A stretch of DNA of 14,684 nt from JBLYYQ01 sp048550035 (GTDB lineage Bacteria; Nitrospinota_A; UBA7883; JBLYYQ01): contig JBLYYQ010000084.1 in NCBI GenBank assembly GCA_048550035.1, positions 1 to 14,684 on the forward strand, given 5' to 3'. A model generated the notes under the pieces. That model saw nothing but the letters and a program-made list of their open reading frames with translations. It was not told the origin of the DNA and did not search any database. Positions within the stretch are counted from its first letter, which is position 1. Every line of letters begins with the position of its first letter. A program made the translations under genes and the position numbers. Shown piece after piece: positions 1-8,391 of this stretch.

Positions 1-452
1 GAAAGTGAATCAACCAGACGATTTAAAACTAACGGATGAACCAGAGTGAAGATCCTGCAGAATTGTTAATATCGTTTGCTTATCACGTTAACCCCTTGAA
101 AAATAATCAACTATCATGCCACCTCAAAAAACCTCTTATCCTTATTCTTATGACCTTGGGAGCTAGAAAGCAAAAAGCCCCACTCACAATAGTTGCAAGC
201 TTGACTCCTTTAAATATATTTAATCATATCCTTGCTTTTGTTTACTGTGCATATATCTGCATACAGATCAAAGCTAGTTTGTATAGAATGGAATCAACAC
301 TTTTTCTGCTTTTTGTTAATCGCCATTCAAGCAAAACTAAGGCTATATATGGTGCGAAAGGTTGTGACTTCATCTGGTACGAATAGACCTGCGGCTTCAT
401 TTGCCCTAGAAAGAACCTACCTTGAAGCTAAATCATTGATTTTGCTTATTAT
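1..452. other. Stretch without a supportable gene
   Basis: The reading frame from base 2 to the TGA at 47-49 (ending DLKLTDEPE) could be the last codons of a plus-strand gene entering from the left, but 15 codons are too few to call. The open frames between 36 and 456 give protein sequences of unnatural composition, overlap each other and have no ribosome binding site, so I treat them as chance. I see no tRNA, rRNA, repeat array or clear terminator here. The stretch adjoins a decayed gene and may be eroded sequence. Confidence 0.4.
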
Positions 453-926
453 TTAATGGCTCTGGAGCAGTCCTTCATCCATCGCTTTGGCTAACGCTTG
501 CATATCACTTTTTAATAGCCGTTGTTCTTCATCAATCGCCAATACCTTTCGTCTGTTAGCAAGGTAGCGACCTGCTTTGATCTTCCCCCTGCTCTTTATG
601 TTCAACTAATGAATAAGCTAGTTCAGTTTGAGACCTCTGTAGCGGATAGGTCGCCTACCCCGATATATTCTGATAGCTTCTTATCAGCTTGCGTACCTCT
701 CCTAGCGTCACCTATGATTGCGGTCAGTAGCCACCTCTAATCCGTACAGGCTCGCTACTGAACCATACCGAAACTCGCCATCGGTATAGTTAATCATCTT
801 ATCTTTCTTTCCATTGCTACTATCGTTTTGCTCACTCTCTCTTTTATTGATGAGATAGTCCACATCGTCCCAAGCAGGCAGACTTCTCGGCTCAAATAAA
901 AGCAATTGTTCTTTCTCTATTTTCAT
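453..926 (-). pseudogene. Decayed gene of unknown function with about three frameshifts
   Basis: Reading from the ATG at 926, the first frame (MKIEKEQLLLFEP...) runs to a TGA at 708-710. The protein-like reading then moves to a second frame (AIIGDARRGTQADKKLSEYI), to a third (QTELAYSLVEHKEQGE), and finally to a frame reading KAGRYLANRRKVLAIDEEQ and ending MDEGLLQSH with TAA at 453-455. Each segment begins about where the previous one degenerates, and all have the charged, helical composition of real protein. Joined, they would make about 155 residues, rich in Lys, Glu and Leu. I do not recognise the family and assign no function. The pattern is that of an inactivated gene; several sequencing errors are a less likely alternative. 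Confidence 0.55.
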
Positions 927-972
927 GCTAACCTGCCTTTGTACTGTCCCTTTAGATAAAACAGTGCCTGCA

Positions 973-992
973 ACCCTTTGTTTTTAAAGGGT
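973..992. other. Small perfect hairpin before valS
   Basis: ACCCTTT (973-979) and AAAGGGT (986-992) form a 7-bp perfect inverted repeat around a 6-base loop, GTTTTT. It lies about 45 bases before the valS start. The nearest T-run (about 1003-1008) does not follow the stem directly, so a plain intrinsic terminator is not well supported. It could be a 5' leader structure of valS. I see no T-box consensus. Confidence 0.3.
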
Positions 993-1038
993 ACTTAACT
1001 GAGTTTTTTAACTTCTAAGAAAATAATAGAGAATAAAA

Positions 1039-3669
1039 TTGCTAGAATTATCAAAGCGCTATGAGCCATCTTCAGTTGAAGATAAGATAACTACTAAATG
1101 GCTAGATGAAAATATATTTCATGCAGATCCTAAAAGTAAGAAGGAGCCATTTACTATAGTAATCCCGCCACCTAATGTTACAGGTATCCTTCATATAGGT
1201 CATGCATTAAATAACACATTGCAAGATATCATTATCCGTTACAAGAGGATGGACAACTTTAACGCATTATGGGTGCCAGGTTCAGATCATGCGGGGATCG
1301 CGACGCAAAATGTCGTAGAGAAAAAATTAGCCAAAGAAGGTAAGAGCAAAGAAGAGATTGGTCGGGCAGCATTTGAAAAAGAGGTCTGGGATTGGAAAGA
1401 GCTCTATGGCAGAACCATTATCTCTCAGTTAAAGAAGCTAGGAGCTAGTGCCGACTGGGATCGAGAGAGATTCACAATGGATGACGGTTTATCAAAGGCT
1501 GTGCGTAAAGTCTTTGTCACTCTCTATAACGAAGGGCTCATTTATAAAGGCGAATATATTATTAACTGGTGTCCACGCTGCCTTACTGCTTTATCTGATA
1601 TTGAGGTTGAGCATCAAGAAAAAGATAGCTTTATGTGGCATATAAGTTATCAAGTCAAAGGTTATGATGACGAATTTATAATTGCAACCACCCGTCCTGA
1701 GACATTACTTGGTGACAGTGCTGTCTGTGTTCATCCTAACGATAGTCGATATCAAAAATTGATTGGTAAAAAAGCTATATTGCCGATTGCAAATAGAGAA
1801 ATCCCGATTATTGCAGATGAGTATGTTGATATGGAGTTTGGATCTGGTGCGTTGAAAGTCACCCCATCTCATGACCTAAATGACTTTTTATTAGGTAGAA
1901 AGCATAGCCTAGAGTTTATTAATATCTTTGATCAGAGTGCAACTGTTAATAGCAACGGATTGCATTACGAAGGATTAAGTCGCGAAGAAGCAAGAACTAA
2001 GATCATTGCCGAACTAGAAACCGAAGGTAAGTTAGTTAAGACAGAGCCATACCGTCATTCGGTCGGGACATGTTATAGATGTCAAACCATCATTGAGCCA
2101 GCCATCTCCACACAATGGTTTGTTAAAGCTAAGCCACTTGCTGAACCTGCTATTAAAGCTGTGAAGGATGGTGATATAAAAATTCTCCCTGCCAATTGGG
2201 CGAATCTCTATTTTGATTGGATGGGAAATATTAAGGATTGGTGTATCTCGCGTCAACTATGGTGGGGACATCAAATTCCGGCATGGAGCTGTTCTGATTG
2301 TACTCACATAACAGTCGCAGAACTACCTCCTAGTCGATGTGAAAAATGTAGTTCACTCAATATCAAACAAGATGAGGATGTCCTCGATACTTGGTTTTCA
2401 TCTGCACTCTGGCCATTTTCTACACTAGGCTGGCCAGATAAAACTGATGAAATGAAAACATTCTATCCAACTTCAACATTAATCACATCGTTTGATATCA
2501 TCTTCTTTTGGGTTGCAAGGATGATAATGATGGGTATTCACTTTACTGGTAAGCCACCTTTTAAGACTGTTTATATCCATGCACTTATACGCGATGCTGC
2601 AGGGGCTAAGATGTCTAAATCGCTTGGCAATACTATTGATCCGATCGATACAATCAAAGAGTATGGAACAGATTCATTGAGGATAACATTAGCAGCTCTA
2701 GTTGCACAAGGGCGCGATATCAAATTAAACAAAGAGCGGATTGAAGGTTATCGAAACTTTTGTAATAAAATTTGGAATGCATCTAGATTTGCACTGATGA
2801 ATCTTGATAAGTTTGAATTTGATAAGGTATCTATCGATCGGAGCGATCTAGAGCTATTTGATCGGTGGATAATATCAAGATTGAATCAGACAATAAAGGA
2901 GACTAGAGCAGCATTAGATAGTTATCGCTTTAACGATGCGGTTGCTATTTTGTATCAATTTACATGGCGAGAACTATGCGACTGGTATTTAGAGGTAATC
3001 AAGCCACGCTTGTTCGGAACAGAAGATGGTGGTGAAGCTGCAAAGCATACTCTGGTATTCACAATTGAAACTATCTTGCGAGCCTTGCATCCATTTATCC
3101 CTTTTATCACAGAAGAACTTTGGAGTCATTTTAAACCGTCTGGAACTTTTGTTGCACTTGCTAACTATCCTGAGGTCGATCAATCTAAAATCGATACTGA
3201 TATTGAAGATGCAGTAGCAATCATAATCGAGATTACAACTGCCATCAGAAACGTTAAAGCTGAACTACAGATCAACCCTGGAACAGTAGTAGAGGTTCAA
3301 ATTAGCAAAGAGAGCGATCCTGCAAGGTTAGCTATGTTAGAAGCTCATACCCCGTTTATAAACAAGCTAGCTAGTGCTAGACTAAAGTTTATCGAGACAA
3401 GGAATGACAAGCCTAAAGATGCCGTAATCGCAATTGCAACTAGCCTTGAACTTTTTATCAATTTACAAGGGTTAGTTGAAATTGATAAGTGGCATAAAAA
3501 ATTAGAGAAATCTCTCATTAAAGTTGACAAAAATATTGCAGGTTTAAAGATGAAGTTAGCTGATGAAAAATTCCTAAAGAATGCTCCTGAAAGTATTGTT
3601 CAGAAAACTAAAGATGAACTTGCACTCGCAAATATCAAGCTTGAAAGATTGAAAGCTAATTTAGAATAG
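1039..3669 (+). CDS. valS: Valine--tRNA ligase (ValRS)
   Basis: Charges tRNA-Val with valine in the cytoplasm; a class I aminoacyl-tRNA synthetase. At 876 residues it is full length for bacterial ValRS. The HIGH signature is at residues 52-55, within PPPNVTGILHIGHAL, and KMSKS is at 524-528. The CP1 editing region contains the conserved ATTRPETLLGD segment. Cys-rich knuckles (NWCPRC, YRCQ, CSDC..CEKC) are present. The C-terminus is the usual tRNA-binding coiled coil, rich in Lys and Glu (about residues 810-876). The start is TTG, giving MLELSKRYEP, which matches the usual ValRS N-terminus; no in-frame ATG lies upstream. AGAG stands about seven bases before it. All Trp codons I checked are TGG and there is no internal TGA. 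The TAG stop is separated by one base from the end of the opposing recG. Confidence 0.97.
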   Translation: MLELSKRYEPSSVEDKITTKWLDENIFHADPKSKKEPFTIVIPPPNVTGILHIGHALNNTLQDIIIRYKRMDNFNALWVPGSDHAGIATQNVVEKKLAKEGKSKEEIGRAAFEKEVWDWKELYGRTIISQLKKLGASADWDRERFTMDDGLSKAVRKVFVTLYNEGLIYKGEYIINWCPRCLTALSDIEVEHQEKDSFMWHISYQVKGYDDEFIIATTRPETLLGDSAVCVHPNDSRYQKLIGKKAILPIANREIPIIADEYVDMEFGSGALKVTPSHDLNDFLLGRKHSLEFINIFDQSATVNSNGLHYEGLSREEARTKIIAELETEGKLVKTEPYRHSVGTCYRCQTIIEPAISTQWFVKAKPLAEPAIKAVKDGDIKILPANWANLYFDWMGNIKDWCISRQLWWGHQIPAWSCSDCTHITVAELPPSRCEKCSSLNIKQDEDVLDTWFSSALWPFSTLGWPDKTDEMKTFYPTSTLITSFDIIFFWVARMIMMGIHFTGKPPFKTVYIHALIRDAAGAKMSKSLGNTIDPIDTIKEYGTDSLRITLAALVAQGRDIKLNKERIEGYRNFCNKIWNASRFALMNLDKFEFDKVSIDRSDLELFDRWIISRLNQTIKETRAALDSYRFNDAVAILYQFTWRELCDWYLEVIKPRLFGTEDGGEAAKHTLVFTIETILRALHPFIPFITEELWSHFKPSGTFVALANYPEVDQSKIDTDIEDAVAIIIEITTAIRNVKAELQINPGTVVEVQISKESDPARLAMLEAHTPFINKLASARLKFIETRNDKPKDAVIAIATSLELFINLQGLVEIDKWHKKLEKSLIKVDKNIAGLKMKLADEKFLKNAPESIVQKTKDELALANIKLERLKANLE

Positions 3670-3670
3670 A

Positions 3671-5782
3671 TTACCCTACCTTTGCGAGCTTAAACTCACT
3701 GTTATACTTTTTAAGTGCCTCTCGAAGATGCTGATTTTCAGAAGATAGAAGCTCAGGGTCAGATTCGATTACCCCTTGAGCTTCACCCCTTGCGAAAACA
3801 AGTGCTCGTTGATTTTTAACAAGATCAGCTAATTTGAAATCTGCAATACCAGACTGTTTGACTCCTAAGATGTCACCAGCACCTCGTAATATTAAATCTT
3901 GCTCTGCAATATTAAATCCATCAAAATAATTCTCCATCGCTTGCAGCTTCTTGCTTGGATTGGCACTTGAGTTGTTACTTGCCATTAGTAGACAGTAAGA
4001 TTGGAATTTAGAACGCCCTACCCGCCCTCGCAATTGATGTAGCTGTGCTAATCCAAACTGCTCTGGATTTTCAATCATCATAACTGTCGCAAATGGTGCA
4101 TCCATTCCAACCTCTACAACAGTTGTCGATACTAATACATCTATCTTACGATTAACAAAATCTTGAACGATCTCATCTTTTTTTGTTGATGGCATTCTTC
4201 CATGAATGAGTGCAACTTTAAGATTGGCAAGTAGATCATTCTTATAAGATTCATATATCGATTCAGCTGCTTTTAACTCAAGTTTTTCATTCTCCTCAAT
4301 CAATGGGCAGACAATATATGTCTGATGATTTTCTTTAGCTTCTTCTCTAATAATTTCAAATCCAGCATCAGAATCAGATGGTTGAAAAACTTTTGTAATA
4401 ATCCTTTTCCTGCCAGGAGGACTATCTTCAATTCGGGTAATATCTAAATCACCATACGCAGTCATCGCAAGAGTTCTTGGGATAGGGGTCGCACTCATAA
4501 TTAAAGTATGTATATCATCGCCAACCGCTGTTAGCTTCGCACGCTGCAGAACACCAAATCGTTGCTGCTCATCAATCACCGCAACACCTAACGACATAAA
4601 CTCTACTCCATCTTGAATTAATGCATGAGTTCCTATCGTTATATCTACTTCATTGTTGGCAATTCTAGATATAATTGATTTTTTGTTTTTAACCGCAGAT
4701 GTTAAAAGCTCTACTCGAAGCTTAGGTTGATAATTAAGAAGGAATTTTTGCAGATTATTATAATGTTGATTAGCTAATATTTCAGTTGGTGCCATTATCA
4801 CAGCTTGGCGTCTGTTTGCGACTGCAAAGAGTATGGTTGCGATTGCGACTGCACTCTTACCTGATCCTACATCACCTTGAATCATTCGGTTCATTTTAAA
4901 CCCACTCCTAAGATCTGATATGATCTCAGATACCGCATTCGATTGACCTTTAGTTAAGCTAAATGGGAATATCTTGCTGACCTTCTCTTGTAATAGCTTG
5001 TCGATTGTAAACGGGATGCTAGTCATACTACTTCTCTCTTTTGCCCGTTTATTCGCAAGTGCTAATTGTGTTAAGAATAGCTCGTTAAAGATTAACTTTT
5101 TATGCGCAGTAGTAGATTGATCATTAAGCATAGCAACATCTTCATTTATCGATGGATTATGAAGTCGACTAATAGATTCATGCAGAGTTGGTAAATTGTA
5201 TTTATCATTAATTCTCTCTGGTAGATAATCTTCCAATTTATCGAGGTGAAGTAGTGCTATATTGATTAACTTTCGTATCCGATTTTGACTAACACCTTCA
5301 GTTAATGGATATATTGGAACTATTGATTCTCCCTGCTCCTCATTCTCTAGAGCCTCTTTTTCACTAAACTTGACTGTTTCAGGATGAATAAATTGCCGTA
5401 TGGATCGTCTATTTGCACTAACTTTGCCTTGAACAATCCATCTTGATCCTACACTGAATCGCTCTTTTAAATATTTGATGTTTGCCTGAAACCATAATGC
5501 TTGAATATTCGCACTCTCGTCTGCAAAACGGACTTCAAAAAATTTACGCCGATATGCAAATATCGCCCTTGCACTTATCACATCTGCTATAATAGTCTCA
5601 AATTGAGCAACGTTAAGATCTGCAATCTTCTTTGATTTCCCTCTGAATTCATACCTAGATGGGAAATAGCAGATTAAATCTGCAATAGAATCGATTTTGA
5701 CTTTTGCAAGCTTATCGCGAATCGAAGGTCCGACAGTTGAAAGCGACATTAACGAATCAGCAGCAAAAGAAATTCCAAACAT
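3671..5782 (-). CDS. recG: ATP-dependent DNA helicase RecG
   Basis: Superfamily 2 helicase that remodels stalled replication forks and branch-migrates Holliday junctions. At 703 residues it is close to the usual 690-700. An N-terminal wedge/OB region (about 60-140) precedes the helicase core. Core motifs are Walker A GDVGSGKS (303-310), motif Ia APTEILANQ (331-339), Walker B DEQQRFG (404-410), motif III MSATPIPRT (429-437), and in the second lobe IHGRM, STTVVEVGMDAP and LHQLRGRVGRS. The family's usual DEQHRFG box reads DEQQRFG here. The ATG at 5782 lies right behind a promoter-like -10, so the message may be nearly leaderless. The stop is TAA. The gene is convergent with valS and divergent from the lpxB group. 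Confidence 0.97.
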   Translation of the reverse strand: MFGISFAADSLMSLSTVGPSIRDKLAKVKIDSIADLICYFPSRYEFRGKSKKIADLNVAQFETIIADVISARAIFAYRRKFFEVRFADESANIQALWFQANIKYLKERFSVGSRWIVQGKVSANRRSIRQFIHPETVKFSEKEALENEEQGESIVPIYPLTEGVSQNRIRKLINIALLHLDKLEDYLPERINDKYNLPTLHESISRLHNPSINEDVAMLNDQSTTAHKKLIFNELFLTQLALANKRAKERSSMTSIPFTIDKLLQEKVSKIFPFSLTKGQSNAVSEIISDLRSGFKMNRMIQGDVGSGKSAVAIATILFAVANRRQAVIMAPTEILANQHYNNLQKFLLNYQPKLRVELLTSAVKNKKSIISRIANNEVDITIGTHALIQDGVEFMSLGVAVIDEQQRFGVLQRAKLTAVGDDIHTLIMSATPIPRTLAMTAYGDLDITRIEDSPPGRKRIITKVFQPSDSDAGFEIIREEAKENHQTYIVCPLIEENEKLELKAAESIYESYKNDLLANLKVALIHGRMPSTKKDEIVQDFVNRKIDVLVSTTVVEVGMDAPFATVMMIENPEQFGLAQLHQLRGRVGRSKFQSYCLLMASNNSSANPSKKLQAMENYFDGFNIAEQDLILRGAGDILGVKQSGIADFKLADLVKNQRALVFARGEAQGVIESDPELLSSENQHLREALKKYNSEFKLAKVG

Positions 5783-5787
5783 AGCTC

Positions 5788-5816
5788 ATTATATAGCAAG
5801 TTTGCGAAACTCTCTA
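5788..5816 (-). promoter_or_regulatory. Sigma70-type promoter of recG, possibly leaderless
   Basis: On the minus strand, TAGAGA (5816-5811) and a perfect TATAAT (5793-5788) are separated by 17 bases. Only GAGCT lies between the -10 and the recG ATG, so transcription starting about 7 bases downstream would begin at or next to the start codon. Confidence 0.55.
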
Positions 5817-6023
5817 CTTTACAGATAAAAACTTTGATCTACCTTTGCGATGATGATTTGCCTTATCTTAATAATCTGAAGAAGCTGAACCGATCTAAAG
5901 GTCTGCCAAGAGCAAAATTTCAAATTTTTACGATTAATATTTAGCTAAATATTGCAAATTTAAATAGATATGAATTTTTAACTAGCTCTTTTGCTTTGAA
6001 ACTGTTTACTATTATAAGTGAAG

Positions 6024-6029
6024 TATAAT
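6024..6029 (+). promoter_or_regulatory. Possible -10 element for the leader-lpxB-tonB set
   Basis: A perfect TATAAT lies about 36 bases before the leader-peptide start. The best upstream TTGAAA (5996-6001) is 22 bases away, too far for a standard -35, and there is no TGn extension. Support is therefore the -10 alone plus its position. Confidence 0.3.
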
Positions 6030-6064
6030 CCTTTTTATTTGAATATTGGATTAGGAGAGACCCT

Positions 6065-6130
6065 GTGAAGTTACATCAGATCCTGTTTTACTATATACTA
6101 GTTTATAACTTTGCAATTAAATCAGAATGA
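6065..6130 (+). CDS. 21-residue hydrophobic leader peptide coupled to lpxB
   Basis: GTG at 6065 is preceded by a strong Shine-Dalgarno, AGGAGAG (6053-6059), at 5-base spacing, one of the best ribosome binding sites in the window. The frame encodes 21 residues beginning MKLHQILFYYILVYN, hydrophobic and tyrosine-rich, ending IKSE. Its TGA (6128-6130) overlaps the lpxB start in ATGA. lpxB itself has no Shine-Dalgarno. The arrangement fits a leader peptide whose translation delivers ribosomes to lpxB by termination-reinitiation. The peptide resembles nothing I recognise and shows no run of one amino acid that would suggest attenuation. The alternative is that the Shine-Dalgarno is fortuitous. Confidence 0.45.
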   Translation: MKLHQILFYYILVYNFAIKSE

Positions 6131-7320
6131 ATTCGATAGAACAGTTAGCTAATTTAGTTGGTATTCAAGAGCCACCATTGAAACGATTTTTGGTGATCGC
6201 AGGCGAACTATCTGGCGATCTATATGCCGGACGACTGGTCGCAACCTTAAAAGAGGTCTTTCCAGCTGCCAAAGTTGAAGGTATTGGTGGTGAGAACTTT
6301 CGCAGGGCAGGTGGCGTCACTTTCTATGACTCCTCTGAAATGGCAAGTGTAGGGGTGAAAAATTCGCTTAGTAAAATCAAATTCTATTGGAATGTATTTC
6401 AAGATATAAAAAAGAAGATCAATACCAACAATTATGATGCAGTGATATTGATAGATCTGCCTGATTTTAATCTGCGAGTCGCTAAAATTGCAGATAAAGT
6501 AGGAATTCCGATATTTTACTATATTGTGCCACAATTTTGGGCATGGCGCCGATATCGGATCAAAACTGTCAAAAAACTAGTAGATGTTCTCTTTCTTGCC
6601 CTCCCGTTTGAGCAAGAATTTTACGATCGTTATGGAATTGATTCTCGTTTCTATGGTCACCCTATCTTAGATGAGTTAGAGGATATTCCGTCAAAGGCAA
6701 TCGCATTAGAAAGAATTGGGGTGACTAGCGAAAAAACTCTCATTGGGATCATGCCAGGCTCAAGAGAGAGTGAAGTTAGAACTCTGCTTCCAACTATATT
6801 AGAAGCAACAAAAATCATCACGGAAAAGATTGATGCTGAATTTATTATTTCAAAAAGTGAGTCAATTTCTTATGATTTTATCAATGAAATTGTAAGAAAA
6901 AGTGGTCAAAATATCAAAATTATAGAGGCTGATAGTTGGAATTTCATAAATAGTTGCGATTTTTTAATTGCCAAAGCTGGGACTGTCACACTTAAAATAG
7001 CACTCGCAGGTGTTCCGATGGTAATCGTTTACAAACTGGACTTTATCTCATATTTATTAGCAAGCACTTTAACTTATTCTAGATGGGTGGGGCTGCCGAA
7101 CATAATTGCGAATAAAAAAATTGTTCCAGAGCTATTGCAATATCAGATGACTTCACATAACATAGCCACGTCAGTGATTTCAATTTTGGGGAATAAAATT
7201 ATGTTAGGATCTATCCGCGAGGAATTTGATCAAGTCAAGCTTGCTCTTGGTGATAAGGGAGCATGTAAGAAGGCGGTTTTAGCCATCTCTGACTTCCTAA
7301 ATCGGATATCTGTAAAATGA
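6127..7320 (+). CDS. lpxB: Lipid-A-disaccharide synthase
   Basis: Condenses UDP-2,3-diacylglucosamine with lipid X to make the tetra-acyl disaccharide of lipid A, at the inner face of the cytoplasmic membrane (glycosyltransferase family 19). At 397 residues it is slightly longer than the usual 380. The first 20 residues (MNSIEQLANL...) are an extension before the conserved start of the fold, FLVIAGELSGDLYAG (21-35). Other family marks are DSSEMASVGV, VILIDLPDFNLRVAK, VPQFWAWR, LPFEQEFY, YGHPILDE, MPGSRESEV, and AKAGTVTLKIALAGVPMVIVYK in the donor-binding half. The start codon shares ATGA with the stop of the leader peptide. The gene ends with TGA inside another ATGA that starts the tonB-like gene, indicating a tightly coupled transcription unit. 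Confidence 0.95.
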   Translation: MNSIEQLANLVGIQEPPLKRFLVIAGELSGDLYAGRLVATLKEVFPAAKVEGIGGENFRRAGGVTFYDSSEMASVGVKNSLSKIKFYWNVFQDIKKKINTNNYDAVILIDLPDFNLRVAKIADKVGIPIFYYIVPQFWAWRRYRIKTVKKLVDVLFLALPFEQEFYDRYGIDSRFYGHPILDELEDIPSKAIALERIGVTSEKTLIGIMPGSRESEVRTLLPTILEATKIITEKIDAEFIISKSESISYDFINEIVRKSGQNIKIIEADSWNFINSCDFLIAKAGTVTLKIALAGVPMVIVYKLDFISYLLASTLTYSRWVGLPNIIANKKIVPELLQYQMTSHNIATSVISILGNKIMLGSIREEFDQVKLALGDKGACKKAVLAISDFLNRISVK

Positions 7321-7937
7321 ATCATCGAAGTGTAAATATGGATTATAATATCAAATGGCTTGTTGCGACATTATTGTCAGTTACTGTCCATTTAGGTCTC
7401 GTTATTGGACTTGTATTTGCTACGTCTTGGGTTGATAACAACTATCAAACAACAAAGAATGCTATCGTGAACCTTGTTAATAGCCAACCTCTGCAAGCAG
7501 CCACCACTACTCAACCAGATAGCAACAAAGATAGCTCTCAAAATGAGATAGACAATAAGTTTATCGATAAGCAAGAGCTAGCTAGGGTCAGTTCTGACTC
7601 TATAGATACCAATCCGACCTCCAACGATGATACCTTAGATCAGGCAGCGGCAGCAGCATATAACCAATATTTAAGTGAGGTTAAGTATCTGATTGAGAAG
7701 AATAGATTTTATCCGATTGAAGCAAGGCGCCGAAATCTTGAAGCTGAGTTTGAAGTCTCGTTCATTATAGGAACTGATAGGATGCCTGCAAATATCGAAA
7801 CTGTAAATGCTCCTGCTATGCTCAGGAGTGCAACTCAAGAAGCAATATACAAGTCTGCACCATTCCCAGCACCAAAAGAGTCAGATAAGCTCCCGTTCCC
7901 AGTTAAGTTCACTATGGAATATAAACTGCTCCGTTAG
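7317..7937 (+). CDS. TonB-like energy transducer protein
   Basis: Predicted inner-membrane protein that couples the proton-motive force, via ExbB/ExbD- or TolQ/TolR-type partners, to outer-membrane processes. Of 206 residues, a short cytoplasmic tail is followed by one membrane helix (about 14-38). The helix carries Ser21 and His25 in the SxxxH spacing typical of TonB and TolA anchors. A hydrophilic linker (about 45-110), rich in Gln, Ser, Asn and Asp rather than the usual Pro-Lys repeats, follows. The C-terminal domain has the TonB pattern: YLIEKNRFYPIEARRRN, VSFIIGTDRMP, then SAPFPAP and FTMEYKL. ATG at 7317 overlaps the lpxB stop; ATG at 7338 is a second possible start. Position directly after lpxB suggests coexpression. 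The short linker and lack of Pro repeats leave a TolA-like role open. Confidence 0.8.
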   Translation: MNHRSVNMDYNIKWLVATLLSVTVHLGLVIGLVFATSWVDNNYQTTKNAIVNLVNSQPLQAATTTQPDSNKDSSQNEIDNKFIDKQELARVSSDSIDTNPTSNDDTLDQAAAAAYNQYLSEVKYLIEKNRFYPIEARRRNLEAEFEVSFIIGTDRMPANIETVNAPAMLRSATQEAIYKSAPFPAPKESDKLPFPVKFTMEYKLLR

Positions 7938-8021
7938 AGTTGCTTAAATGTAAATAATAGTTGTAATTTGATTTAATTAATTAGATCGAATATACAGTTA
8001 TTGAAGTTGTTTAAAATTAGC

Positions 8022-8051
8022 TTGCTAGCATTGTAGGGATACAGATATAAT
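8022..8051 (+). promoter_or_regulatory. Promoter for the 76-aa acidic protein gene
   Basis: TTGCTA (8022-8027), matching the -35 consensus at four of six bases, and a perfect TATAAT (8046-8051) are 18 bases apart. The -10 ends 29 bases before the ATG. No comparable site lies closer. Confidence 0.5.
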
Positions 8052-8080
8052 TACCCTTGTAGATTACTAACAGAAAAAAG

Positions 8081-8311
8081 ATGAATATGGAAAAAATTGA
8101 TCAGATTGTTTCATTAGTTAATGAGAAACTTGTTGAAAATAATGCAACATTGGAAGATGTGGAGACACTATTACAGCTACTGTCGCGTCATTTTTTAGAC
8201 AACCTTAACGATATTGCTGATATAGATTATTTTCAAGATCGACTAAATAATATGATAGACCAATATGTCGATACTCAGTTTGAGGATGTCTATGCAAACG
8301 GTGATGAGTAG
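8081..8311 (+). CDS. Small acidic protein of unknown function
   Basis: Seventy-six residues beginning MNMEKIDQIVSLVNEKLVE. The sequence is strongly acidic, predicted largely helical, with regularly spaced hydrophobic residues (VETLLQLLSRHFLDNL) and an acidic tail (DTQFEDVYANGDE). It has no signal peptide, membrane segment, cysteine or tryptophan. I do not recognise a family. Support for its being real comes from a promoter upstream, natural composition, a clean ATG (a second ATG lies two codons later) and the way the next gene's promoter begins in its stop codon. It sits directly before the HU/IHF gene with about 80 bases between. A cytoplasmic adaptor or subunit role is possible but unproven. 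Confidence 0.6.
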   Translation: MNMEKIDQIVSLVNEKLVENNATLEDVETLLQLLSRHFLDNLNDIADIDYFQDRLNNMIDQYVDTQFEDVYANGDE

Positions 8312-8337
8312 ACAACTTAGGGTATTTGCGCTATAAT
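8309..8337 (+). promoter_or_regulatory. Near-consensus promoter of the HU/IHF gene
   Basis: TAGACA (8309-8314) matches the -35 consensus at five of six bases. It is followed after exactly 17 bases by a perfect TATAAT (8332-8337). The -35 begins with the TAG stop codon of the preceding gene. The predicted transcript would have about a 48-base leader before the GTG start. Confidence 0.7.
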
Positions 8338-8391
8338 TGAACTTAACTTGAGAGCATTATTAAATATATTGCCTGATCAGAAAGAATAATT

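Noticed and set aside
36..456. Two overlapping plus-strand open frames of 116 and 74 codons
   Set aside because: Composition is unlike protein, there is no ribosome binding site, and no family pattern is visible; they lie in a region next to a decayed gene.
522..740. Plus-strand open frame of 72 codons
   Set aside because: It lies opposite the minus-strand relic, whose pieces look far more protein-like.
5835..5945. Short frame from a TTG reading YLCDDDLPYLNNLKKLNRSK in the recG-lpxB gap
   Set aside because: It is under 40 codons with no ribosome binding site and no known family. The composition is natural enough to be a gene fragment, but I cannot support a call.
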